Shown here: in pieces, positions 16,571 to 24,206 of the stretch
Layout: each line of letters begins with the position of its first letter
How positions within the stretch are numbered: position 1 is the stretch's first letter
From: Amycolatopsis acididurans
GTDB taxonomy: Bacteria; Actinomycetota; Actinomycetes; Mycobacteriales; Pseudonocardiaceae
Reading direction: 5' to 3'
Assembly: GCF_012328925.1 (NCBI RefSeq)
Contig: NZ_JAAXLS010000004.1
Span: 300,468 to 364,467 of the forward strand
Length of the DNA stretch: 64,000 nucleotides
Position numbers and translations under genes: made by a program
Notes under the pieces: generated by a model
Database searches by the model: none
The model's input: only the letters and a program-made list of their open reading frames with translations
Told to the model about the DNA's origin: nothing

Positions 16571-16660
16571 CTGGGCATCGCGAAGGAATGGCCGATGACC
16601 GGGATGCGCGTGGACGCGGCCGAGGCCTACCGCACCGGCCTGGTCAACACGCCGGCGCCG
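16571..16660 (+). pseudogene. Short enoyl-CoA hydratase remnant
   Basis: In the frame used here the translation includes [20 protein letters not shown] followed by GLVN, the conserved central motif of enoyl-CoA hydratases. It follows the mmsA remnant directly, in a different frame, with no flanking hydratase sequence. The piece ends where the EthD gene begins on the other strand. Confidence 0.45.
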
Positions 16661-17026
16661 TCAGACGATACGGTGCTCTTCGGTGAACCAAAGGGGCGAG
16701 CGGGGCAGGTCGATGAAGCGCCGTTCGTCTTCGAGCAGTTCCCTCGCCGCGTGGCGGCCGCTCGGGGTGGCGCCCGCCGCGCGCATATCGGCCATGCTGT
16801 CGAACCACAGGGAGGCCACGCCGTCGAACGGTGATGGCGCACCGCGCACAGCGGCCAATGCGTCGCCCGCCGCCGATTCCACGGAGTGGGCCTGTTCGTA
16901 CCGCCGGATGTGCAGCGCCTCGGCGTGTGAGCGGACCAGCGGGCCGTGTTCCTCCAGCCAGTAGCGAAGAAACTCGTGCCGGGACAGGCCCGGGAGCCGC
17001 CGGAGGCAGAACACCAGTTTGATCAT
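16661..17026 (-). CDS. EthD-domain protein
   Basis: 121 residues from the ATG at 17026, which overlaps the stop of the acyl-CoA dehydrogenase gene (ATGA) and follows GGAGG. The sequence [20 protein letters not shown] and [17 protein letters not shown] is the EthD/dabb-type dimeric ferredoxin-like barrel start. EthD proteins accompany oxygenases and CoA-dependent catabolic enzymes; their molecular role is mostly undefined. It is the last gene of the TetR-led leftward operon. Confidence 0.75.
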   Translation of the reverse strand: MIKLVFCLRRLPGLSRHEFLRYWLEEHGPLVRSHAEALHIRRYEQAHSVESAAGDALAAVRGAPSPFDGVASLWFDSMADMRAAGATPSGRHAARELLEDERRFIDLPRSPLWFTEEHRIV

Positions 17027-18216
17027 CCCGCCTCCACCCACGGTGCGGAGGCCGGATCCTTGAGCAGCCGGCGCGCGACCGACATCCGGTGGACCTCGTC
17101 CGGCCCGTCGTAGATGCGGGCGTACCGCGCCTCCCGGTACATCCGCTCCAGCGGCGTGTCGCTGGTGACCCCCAGCGCGCCGTGCACCTGGATCGCGCGG
17201 TCGATCACATCGTGCAGCATCGCCGCGCCGTGGAACTTGATCAGCCCGATCTCGACGCGTGCGTCCGCGCCGGCGTCCAGTCGTCGCGCCGCGTCGAGTG
17301 TCATCAGCCGGTGCGCTTGGATCTGCGCTGCGGATTCCGCGATATACCGGCGGATCTCGCCCTTCTCGGCCAGCTGTGAGCCGTGCGCGTACCGGCTGTT
17401 CGCGCGGTCGACCATCAGCTCGAACGCCCGTTGCGCCTGTCCGAGCCAGCGCATGCAGTGAAAGATCCGGCCGGGCCCGAGCCGCCGCTGCGCGATCACG
17501 AATCCCTCGCCGCGGCCGCCGAGCAGGTTCCCGGCAGGAACCCGCACGCCGTCGAGGCGGATCTCGCAGTGCCCGCCGCCGGTGTGTCCCATGGTCGGGA
17601 CGACCCGTTCGATCCGGTAGCCGGGTGTTCCGGTCGGCACGATGATCGCGGAGAACCGGCGGTGCCTGCTCTGCGCGTCAGGATCGGTTTCCGCGAAGAT
17701 CGTCGTGAATGCGGCGTTGGTGGCGCCGCTGGTGAACCACTTGTGTGCGTCCACCACGATCTCGTCGCCGTCGAACCGGGCACGCGAGCGTATCAGTGTC
17801 GGATCGGAGCCCGCCACCTCTGGTTCGGTCAGCCCGACCGACGGGAAGATCTCGCCCCGCACCATGGGCAACAGCCACTGCTGTTTCTGTTCCTCGGTGC
17901 CGTAGCGGTGCAGCATGATGCAGTCCTGCATCGAGCCCGATCCGACCGCGAACTGGCCGAGCTCGGAGCGGCCTATGATCTCGTTGAGGTAGACGAAGTC
18001 CATAAAGGACAAACCACCGCCACCGATCTCGGCGGGATGCCCCAGCGCCCACAGGCCCTGCCGCTTCGCCGACTGCCGCAGCTCGGCGAGCACTGGCGCT
18101 TGCCAGTACCCGGTTTCCTCCTGCTCGGCGAAGAACCGCGGCTCCGCCGGGATCACCTCGTCCTCGATGAAGCGGCCCAGCCTCTCCCGGAGGCCGGGCA
18201 CGCCCTCAGCGGCCAT
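17023..18216 (-). CDS. Acyl-CoA dehydrogenase, ACAD10/11-like
   Basis: 397 residues from the ATG at 18216, overlapping the hydratase gene by 11 bases. FAD/substrate motifs include GLTEPEVAGSDPT, KWFTSGATNAAF, IQVHGALGVTSDTPLERMYR and ARYARIYDGPDEVH. The last two are characteristic of the branch that contains human ACAD10 and ACAD11. In those proteins the dehydrogenase is joined to an aminoglycoside-phosphotransferase-type kinase domain; here the kinase is a separate gene three positions earlier in the same operon. This supports a joint role on hydroxyacyl-CoA substrates. Confidence 0.85.
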   Translation of the reverse strand: MAAEGVPGLRERLGRFIEDEVIPAEPRFFAEQEETGYWQAPVLAELRQSAKRQGLWALGHPAEIGGGGLSFMDFVYLNEIIGRSELGQFAVGSGSMQDCIMLHRYGTEEQKQQWLLPMVRGEIFPSVGLTEPEVAGSDPTLIRSRARFDGDEIVVDAHKWFTSGATNAAFTTIFAETDPDAQSRHRRFSAIIVPTGTPGYRIERVVPTMGHTGGGHCEIRLDGVRVPAGNLLGGRGEGFVIAQRRLGPGRIFHCMRWLGQAQRAFELMVDRANSRYAHGSQLAEKGEIRRYIAESAAQIQAHRLMTLDAARRLDAGADARVEIGLIKFHGAAMLHDVIDRAIQVHGALGVTSDTPLERMYREARYARIYDGPDEVHRMSVARRLLKDPASAPWVEAG

Positions 18217-18979
18217 GGAAGGTCGGCCGACGGCGTTCGAGGATCGCGGCGGCACCCTCGCGGAGATCCTCGGTGGCGTAGGACTGTGCCGCGGCGCGCA
18301 CCTCCAGACCGGGATTGTCCGGCGGGAAGCTGTACGCCCGCTCGATCCCTGCCTTCGTCAGCCGGACCGCGACCGGGGCGCGGGTGGCCAGGTCGGCGGC
18401 GAGTTTGTCGGTCGCAGCCTCGAGCTCGTCCTCGGCCACCACGTCGGTGAGCAGTCCGAGTTCCTTCGCCCTCGGCGCTTTGAGCAGCTTGCCCTCGAAC
18501 AGGATCTCCTTCGCCTGCCCGATCCCGACGAATCGCGCGAGACGTTGCGACGGCGCGAAGAACCCGACGTGGATCTCGGGCCAGCCGATCCGGCAGGTTT
18601 CGGCGGCGACCCGGAAATCGCACGCCAGCGCGATTTCGGCGGCGTTGCCGACGCAGGAGCCACGCAACAGCGCCACCGTCGTCAGCGGTAGCGTCTCGAT
18701 CGCGCGGAACAGCCGGTATTCGGTCTCGATGTAGTCGATGTAGGTCGCCTCGTCCATGTCCAGAATGGACTGGAGGTCGGCGCCGCCGCTGAAGGTGTCG
18801 GCCCGTCCCTCGACGACCAGCACGCGAAGCTCGCCGGGCCGTTCGAGTTCGCCGACGTGTTCAGCCATCTCGCGCAACATCGGCAGGGTGAACACGTTGG
18901 CCGGGTGCTCGCTGCTGAAGCGCATCCTGCCGACGGGGCCGTCCTTCTCGAGTGTGATCGTGTGCGGGAAGTCGTTCAC
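18206..18979 (-). CDS. Enoyl-CoA hydratase/isomerase family protein
   Basis: 257 residues starting at the GTG at 18979, chosen because AAAGG lies eight to nine bases upstream; a GTG at 18988 would overlap that site. The crotonase oxyanion-hole segments are TFSGGADLQSI near residue 65 and LRGSCVGNAAEIALACDFRV near residue 105. The usual second catalytic Glu position reads WPEIHVGFF. It sits in the TetR operon between the quinone oxidoreductase and acyl-CoA dehydrogenase genes, consistent with one round of beta-oxidation or isomerisation. Confidence 0.8.
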   Translation of the reverse strand: MNDFPHTITLEKDGPVGRMRFSSEHPANVFTLPMLREMAEHVGELERPGELRVLVVEGRADTFSGGADLQSILDMDEATYIDYIETEYRLFRAIETLPLTTVALLRGSCVGNAAEIALACDFRVAAETCRIGWPEIHVGFFAPSQRLARFVGIGQAKEILFEGKLLKAPRAKELGLLTDVVAEDELEAATDKLAADLATRAPVAVRLTKAGIERAYSFPPDNPGLEVRAAAQSYATEDLREGAAAILERRRPTFHGR

Positions 18980-18984
18980 AGCAC

Positions 18985-19962
18985 TCACCTTTCCGCTCGT
19001 ACGTCCACGACGAACTTGCCGAGCACGGCCCGCTTTCCCAGCCCTGCCACGGCTTCGCCCGCGCGTGCGAGGGGAACGGTGCCACCGATCGGCGGGTCGA
19101 CGGCGCCGGATTCGAGGTAGGGGTACAGCGTGTCCCACACCTTGCGCTGGTAGCCGGGGCGGGGGATCGCGTAGGCGCCCCAGCCGACCCCGCGCACGTC
19201 GATGTTGTTGAGCAGCAAGCGATTCACCTTCACCGTGGGGATATCGCCGCCGGTGAACCCGATGACGAGCAGCCTGCCGAGCGGGGCGAGGCTGCGCAGC
19301 GAATCGGTGAACCGGTCGCCGCCGACCGGATCGACGACCATATCGACGCCGGCGCCGCCGGTCAGCTCCTGCACCGCGTCCTTGAACCCCTCGGCGAGAA
19401 CGACTTCGTAGGATCCGATCGAGGTGACGAACTCGGCCTTCTCCGGAGTCGAGACGACCGAGATCACCCTGGCGCCCATGGCGAGCGCGAGCTGCACCGT
19501 GGCGGTGCCGATGCCGCCTGCCGCGCCGTGGACCAGCACGGTTTCGCCCTTCTGCAGCTGCCCTCGGGTGAGCAGTGCGAAGGTCATCGTGAGGTAGTTC
19601 ATCGGGAGGCACGCGCCCGCGGCGAAGGAAACCCGTTCGGGGAGCGGGAAAACGTCGTGTGCCGGGACGGTAACGACCTCGGCGAACGCGCCGGTCGTGC
19701 TGATGGCGGCGACGCGATCGCCCGGCGCGTACTCGGAGCCCTGCGGTGCCTGCCGCACCGTGCCCGCCAGTTCGCCGCCGAGAATGAACGGCAGTTCGGG
19801 TTTGTACTGGTACTTGTCCTGGGTCAGCAGCAGATCGGGGAAGTTCACCCCGGCCGCCTCGATATCGATCACGACGTCGCCCTCGGCGGGTTCGGGTTCG
19901 GGAACCTCTTCGAGCACGACGGATTCCGGGCCGTCGGTGCGGTTCACTCGTACTGCGCGCAT
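18985..19962 (-). CDS. NADPH:quinone oxidoreductase family (zinc-free MDR) protein
   Basis: 325 residues from the ATG at 19962 after GGGAGA. The GroES-like N-terminal half contains GVNFPDLLLTQDKYQYKP. The Rossmann half carries VLVHGAAGGIGTATVQLA, the nucleotide-binding signature. Cysteine and histidine zinc ligands are absent, as in quinone oxidoreductases and enoyl reductases of this family (NADPH-dependent by family rule). In human ACAD10/11-type clusters similar reductases occur, but the substrate here is not known. Its stop overlaps the alternative GTG of the hydratase gene. Confidence 0.8.
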   Translation of the reverse strand: MRAVRVNRTDGPESVVLEEVPEPEPAEGDVVIDIEAAGVNFPDLLLTQDKYQYKPELPFILGGELAGTVRQAPQGSEYAPGDRVAAISTTGAFAEVVTVPAHDVFPLPERVSFAAGACLPMNYLTMTFALLTRGQLQKGETVLVHGAAGGIGTATVQLALAMGARVISVVSTPEKAEFVTSIGSYEVVLAEGFKDAVQELTGGAGVDMVVDPVGGDRFTDSLRSLAPLGRLLVIGFTGGDIPTVKVNRLLLNNIDVRGVGWGAYAIPRPGYQRKVWDTLYPYLESGAVDPPIGGTVPLARAGEAVAGLGKRAVLGKFVVDVRAER

Positions 19963-19991
19963 GCGTCTCCCATCTTCGTTGGCGGGAAGGG

Positions 19992-21317
19992 TCAGTCTCT
20001 TGTGGTCGGATATCGCGGGTTCGCGGCGGCGAGGCGGGTCAGCACCGAGGATCGCACGGCGGCCGGCACGTCCGCGTCGGCGGGATCGAGTGCGCCGGAT
20101 CTGATCGCGGTGCCGAGCTCGCCGTCGTCCGCGCAACCCAGTGCTGCCAGGCGTTTCCGGTGTGCCTCATGGCCGTCGCCGGAGCGCAGCTCGCGCCGGA
20201 CCACGGTCACCGCCGTGCGTGCCACGCGCGCGAGATACCGGCTGCGCTCGTCACCCGCGACCAGTTCGCCGGTGAGGAACTCGGCAACGGCGTCGAGTAA
20301 CTCGTCCGCCGTCGGATGGCCGAACGGTGCGGTGTGGGGCGCGGCGTCGAGCGGGTCGCCCGGCGCGTCCGCCCCGGCGAGGCCGAGTGTCAGCAGCGCG
20401 TCGTACTCGGCCTCGACCGCGCGCCTGCCCAGCACGGCCAGCTCGATGGAGCGCTCGCCACCGGACAGATGGCGCCGCGCCTGGATGCCGCAGATCGCGG
20501 CCCAGTGCACGCAGCCGAAGACTTCCCACCAGTGCACGGCTTCGGGGTCGGGGCTGCTGCCCGCGACCTCGGCGTACCCCGCGAACAGCTCGGCGCGGTC
20601 CCCGAAACCGCCCACCTCACCGGCGGCCCCGAACCGCCAGGCGCGGTTGCACAGCCAGCCGAGGTCCTCCCGTGGGTCACCGACGTGGGCCAGTTCCCAG
20701 TCCAGCACCGCGCGCAGCCCGTCCGGGGCGATGAGCAGGTTGCCGTTGCGGAAGTCCCCGTGCACGAGCGCGGACGGCACCTCGGGTGGCCGGTGGGCCG
20801 CCAGCCAACGGAACGCGACCTCGATCGCGGGCCTGGCCGCCGGGAACTCGTCGTGCTGGGCGCGAAGCGCGGCGAGGCGGTCCGGCACGCGGACGAGCGA
20901 GGGCACCTGATCAAGCGGCACGCGGTGGATGCGCGCGAGCACCCGGCCCAGTTCGCGAGCGAGCCCGGTGCGCACCGCCGCCCATCGGTCATCGCGCAGC
21001 AGACGGGACGGCAGCGTCTCGCCGTCGAGCCGTTCGACCACGAGGTAAGGACTTCCCACGGCGTCGGAACCGTCACCCGCGGCCACCAGTGCCGGAACCG
21101 GGACGCCGGCGTCTGCCGCGGCGCGAAAGCATTCGGCCTCCCTGACCATCTCGGCAGGCCGTGGCAGCCCGGGCGGGTCACGGCGCAGGATCAGCGCCGC
21201 GCCGTCAGCGTCGAAAGACCAGGTTTCCCTGCTCGCACCGGCCGACAACCGCCGCAGACCGGTGACGGCGGCGGCGCCGAGCCGTTCCGCGAGAGCCTCG
21301 CCCAGCCCGGCGTTCAT
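19992..21317 (-). CDS. APH-type kinase (LvaA/ACAD10-like hydroxyacyl-CoA kinase candidate) with C-terminal DUF6285-like domain
   Basis: 441 residues from the ATG at 21317, overlapping the TetR stop (ATGA). The kinase core has the catalytic loop VHGDFRNGNLL (D188, N193) and the metal-binding DWELAHVGDP (D206). Residues from about 330 onward (FGHPTADELLDAVAEFL onward) resemble the DUF6285 extension that follows such kinases in catabolic operons. LvaA and the kinase domains of ACAD10/11 phosphorylate 4-hydroxyacyl-CoAs so that an ACAD partner can remove the phosphate. With an ACAD10/11-like dehydrogenase in the operon, that role is more likely than antibiotic resistance. Confidence 0.8.
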   Translation of the reverse strand: MNAGLGEALAERLGAAAVTGLRRLSAGASRETWSFDADGAALILRRDPPGLPRPAEMVREAECFRAAADAGVPVPALVAAGDGSDAVGSPYLVVERLDGETLPSRLLRDDRWAAVRTGLARELGRVLARIHRVPLDQVPSLVRVPDRLAALRAQHDEFPAARPAIEVAFRWLAAHRPPEVPSALVHGDFRNGNLLIAPDGLRAVLDWELAHVGDPREDLGWLCNRAWRFGAAGEVGGFGDRAELFAGYAEVAGSSPDPEAVHWWEVFGCVHWAAICGIQARRHLSGGERSIELAVLGRRAVEAEYDALLTLGLAGADAPGDPLDAAPHTAPFGHPTADELLDAVAEFLTGELVAGDERSRYLARVARTAVTVVRRELRSGDGHEAHRKRLAALGCADDGELGTAIRSGALDPADADVPAAVRSSVLTRLAAANPRYPTTRD

Positions 21318-21949
21318 CGGTGCCCCACGGCGTCGAGGGCGATGGCCTGGTACCGCTCGATGAGCTCGTTCCTGCCGAGCGGGCCGTCGGGGTGATACCA
21401 CGAGGCGACGCTGGTGCAGGCGGCCGTGACGAAGCGGGCGGCGTCCTCGGGATGGCCGGTGGCGAACACCAGCCGCCGCATCCCGTCGCGGATCACCCGG
21501 TCGAAGATGCGCTGCTGCACATCGCGTTTGGCGACGATCAGCGCGCGGCCCGCCGGTTCGAGCGCACGGATCTCGCTGTTGCCGATCAGGCTCTCCCGTT
21601 GCGAATCCAGGTGCACGCCGACATGCGCGCCGACGATCGCGCGCAGCCGGTCCGCCGGATCGGGGCCCGCCAGGTCGTGCGCCTCCTCGGTCGCGTGGAT
21701 CAGCACGTCCAGTCCCCGGTCGCAGATCGTCACCAGCAGCCGTTGCTTCGACTCGAAATGGTGGTAGAGCACGGCGGCGCTGGTTCCCGCGGCCGACGCG
21801 ATGTCCCGCACCGACGTGCCGTGGTAGCCGTTGCGCGCCATGACCTCGACGGCCGCCGCGATCAACGCCGCCGCGGTCGGTTCGTCGCTGTCCCTGACCA
21901 GCACGCTCGGACGCACGGGCACCGGCGTCGGAGTCTCGGCACGCACCAT
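21314..21949 (-). CDS. TetR-family regulator of the kinase-ACAD operon
   Basis: 211 residues. The DNA-binding domain is TSVRDIASAAGTSAAVLYHH preceded by MARNGYHG, at residues about 38-65 after a 24-residue extension. The rest is a helical ligand-binding domain like those of acyl-CoA-sensing TetR proteins. The ATG at 21949 lies very close to GAGGGG; the GTG three bases later has better spacing. It is the first gene of the leftward operon and is divergent from the CoA-transferase operon, with two inverted repeats between them, so it probably represses both. Confidence 0.85.
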   Translation of the reverse strand: MVRAETPTPVPVRPSVLVRDSDEPTAAALIAAAVEVMARNGYHGTSVRDIASAAGTSAAVLYHHFESKQRLLVTICDRGLDVLIHATEEAHDLAGPDPADRLRAIVGAHVGVHLDSQRESLIGNSEIRALEPAGRALIVAKRDVQQRIFDRVIRDGMRRLVFATGHPEDAARFVTAACTSVASWYHPDGPLGRNELIERYQAIALDAVGHR

Positions 21950-21970
21950 GCCCCTCAGCTTAGCGGTGTC

Positions 21971-22037
21971 GAACGATCATTCGGCAACCCCTTGACCACA
22001 GAGCTCACGGCACTTATGTTCCGTTGAACGAGCGTTC
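21971..22037. promoter_or_regulatory. Paired TetR operator candidates between divergent operons
   Basis: GAACGATCATTC at 21971-21982 and GAACGAGCGTTC at 22026-22037 both fit GAACG-N2-CRTTC with almost complete dyad symmetry. They lie in the 117-base gap between the TetR gene and the CoA-transferase gene. One copy faces each start, the layout expected for joint repression by the TetR protein. Confidence 0.5.
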
Positions 22038-22066
22038 GACGGCGAAGTTGAACGGAGGTGCCGGTC

Positions 22067-23293
22067 ATGGCCGGTCCGTATGCCGGACTCAAAGTCTTCG
22101 ACCTGAGCCACGTGATCGCGGGGCCGTTCTGCACCAGACTGCTCGCCGATCTGGGGGCGGACGTGGTCCGCGTCGAGCAGCCTGCGGGAGATCTGATGCG
22201 CTGGCTGCCGGTCGCCGTCGGCGCGCCCGGTGATCACCTGTCCAGCGCGTACGCCCAGTACAACAACGGGAAACGGTCGATCGGGCTGAATCTGAAGGAG
22301 CCGCGCGGCGTCGAACTGGCGTTGCGGCTCGCCGACTGGGCCGACGTCGTGGTCGAGAACTTCGCGCCGGGCGTGCTCACCGGACTGGGACTGGGCTGGG
22401 ATGTGCTGCACGAGCGTGACGCGACCACGATCCTGTGCTCGTTGTCCACCTTCGGCGCGGAGGGGCCCTACGCCCACCTGTCGGGTTTCGGGCTCGTCGC
22501 CGAGGCCTACTCCGGGCTCATGTCGCTCACCGGAGAGGACGGCGGCCCGCCGATGCATTTCGGCACCGCGCTCGCCGACGTGAACTCCGCGGTACACGCG
22601 TTCGCCGCGATCGGCGCCGCACTGCATCACCGGCACAACACCGGCGCGGGCACGCACATCGACATCTCCGCGTTCGACGCGCTCTTCGCGATGATCGACC
22701 AGCAGCCCGCCGCGGGCGCGTTCACCGGTGGCGAAGCGGTCCGCGGCAAGTACGGCAACCGGCACACGACCAGCGTCCCGTCCGGTGTCACCCGCTGCGC
22801 GGACGGTTCGTATGTCTCATACGGAATGAGCGGGGACGTTTTCTTCGCGCGTCTCGTGAAGGCCATGGACGCGCCGGATCTGGCCGACACCTACGGAACG
22901 AGCGGGGCCCGCGTCACCGACCCCGGTCCGCTCTACGACCGGATCGACGAGTGGGCGGCGACGTGGCCGACGGCCGACGCGCTCGTGGAGCACCTTGTCG
23001 GGCATGGACTGTCGGCAGCAAGGGTCCGCGGGGTGCGCGAGAACCTCACCGATCCACATCTGCTCGCCAGGGGCACGCTCAGTCCCGTCCACTATCCGGG
23101 CCACGGCGACGTGCCGATGCAGACCGCCCCGTACCGCTTCTCCGATGCCGAAGTCCGGCCGGGCAAAGCGGCGGGCTCCATCGCCGCGGACACCGCGGTG
23201 GTACTGACCGAAGTGCTCGGCCTCGACGAGACCGCCGTGACGGCACTGCACGAGGACGGCGTGATACACGGAGGTATGCCCGATGATCGTTGA
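22067..23293 (+). CDS. Class III CoA-transferase (CaiB/BaiF family)
   Basis: 408 residues from the ATG at 22067, six bases after GGAGGTG. The start AGLKVFDLSHVIAGPFCTRL and the segment [18 protein letters not shown] are family signatures, and the catalytic aspartate is visible as D204 in HIDISAFDALF. The enzyme moves CoA between carboxylic acids, so it either activates the substrate or recycles CoA from a product. It begins a rightward five-gene operon with an amidohydrolase, an acyl-CoA ligase and a sodium symporter; it overlaps the next gene by 11 bases. Confidence 0.88.
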   Translation: MAGPYAGLKVFDLSHVIAGPFCTRLLADLGADVVRVEQPAGDLMRWLPVAVGAPGDHLSSAYAQYNNGKRSIGLNLKEPRGVELALRLADWADVVVENFAPGVLTGLGLGWDVLHERDATTILCSLSTFGAEGPYAHLSGFGLVAEAYSGLMSLTGEDGGPPMHFGTALADVNSAVHAFAAIGAALHHRHNTGAGTHIDISAFDALFAMIDQQPAAGAFTGGEAVRGKYGNRHTTSVPSGVTRCADGSYVSYGMSGDVFFARLVKAMDAPDLADTYGTSGARVTDPGPLYDRIDEWAATWPTADALVEHLVGHGLSAARVRGVRENLTDPHLLARGTLSPVHYPGHGDVPMQTAPYRFSDAEVRPGKAAGSIAADTAVVLTEVLGLDETAVTALHEDGVIHGGMPDDR

Positions 23294-24203
23294 CTTCCTT
23301 GCCGGTGCGGTGCCCGACGTGGACGCGTTCACGCTGTCGGAGGCGGTGACCAATGGCAGATTGCGCGGCTACGCCGAGCATTTCGGCGGCACCCTCAAAC
23401 CCGCCCGCACCCACGCCGAGGTGACCGAACGCTGGGCGGCCGCGCGGGAAGCGGCGCGCGACCGCGCACCATCCGAAGAGGACTTCCTGCGGATGCTGGA
23501 TGACGGCGGGATCGGGCTCGCCGGGGTGTACACCGAGTCCTTCGGGTCCAGGCTCGGCGTCCCGACCGCGGACAACCAGCTGGTCGCGGACTTCGTCAAG
23601 CGCAATCCGGAAAGGACAGTGGGGTTCGCCGGGATCGACCCGTGGGAGATCGACGCCGCGCACCATGTCGAGGAGGCGGTCCACATGGGTCTGTCCGGTG
23701 TGGTCATGTCGCCGTTCAAACAGCAGCTGCTGCCCGGCGATCCCCGGATGGCGCGGGTCTACGGCCGGTGCGAGGCACTGGGTGTGCCCGTGTTGCTGCA
23801 CACCGGGATCAACTGGTCGCTCGACGCCGCCTACGACGTCGGGCATCCGCGTCACATCGACGCGGTGGCGAGCGCGTTTCCCGATCTGAAGCTCGTCGCG
23901 CTGCACGCGGGATGGCCCTGGGTCGAGGACATGATGATGGTGACCTGGCGGCACGAGAACGTCTACGTCGACCTCTCCGCCCACCGGCCGCGCACCTTCA
24001 CCAAGCCGGATTCGGGCTGGGCGCCACTGCTGCGGTTCGGCAACCGGCAGCTGGCGGACCGGGTGCTCTTCGCCTCCACGTGGACACTGCTCGGCGTTGC
24101 ACCCGCGGAGCTCGCCGCGGAAGTGCGCGAGCTGCCGCTCAAGGACGAGGTCGCCGAGAAGTGGCTTGGTGGCAACGCATTACGGCTACTCGGGAGGGAG
24201 TGA
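23283..24203 (+). CDS. Amidohydrolase-2 family protein (ACMSD-like metal-dependent hydrolase/decarboxylase)
   Basis: 306 residues, starting at an ATG inside the end of the CoA-transferase gene. The middle and C-terminal motifs are clear: VGFAGIDPWE, GVVMSPFKQQ, PVLLHTGINWS, FPDLKLVALHAGWPWVEDM and NVYVDLSAHRP. The N-terminal HxH metal pair of the family is replaced by VDFLAG, so the metal site may be altered. Enzymes of this group hydrolyse or decarboxylate ring-derived acids. A role in processing the acid taken up by the downstream symporter is inferred from context only. Confidence 0.7.
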   Translation: MIVDFLAGAVPDVDAFTLSEAVTNGRLRGYAEHFGGTLKPARTHAEVTERWAAAREAARDRAPSEEDFLRMLDDGGIGLAGVYTESFGSRLGVPTADNQLVADFVKRNPERTVGFAGIDPWEIDAAHHVEEAVHMGLSGVVMSPFKQQLLPGDPRMARVYGRCEALGVPVLLHTGINWSLDAAYDVGHPRHIDAVASAFPDLKLVALHAGWPWVEDMMMVTWRHENVYVDLSAHRPRTFTKPDSGWAPLLRFGNRQLADRVLFASTWTLLGVAPAELAAEVRELPLKDEVAEKWLGGNALRLLGRE

Positions 24204-24206
24204 CCC

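Noticed and set aside
19992..21317. An antibiotic-resistance aminoglycoside phosphotransferase
   Set aside because: The fold is shared, but the C-terminal extension and operon partners (ACAD10/11-like dehydrogenase, hydratase) point to hydroxyacyl-CoA metabolism.
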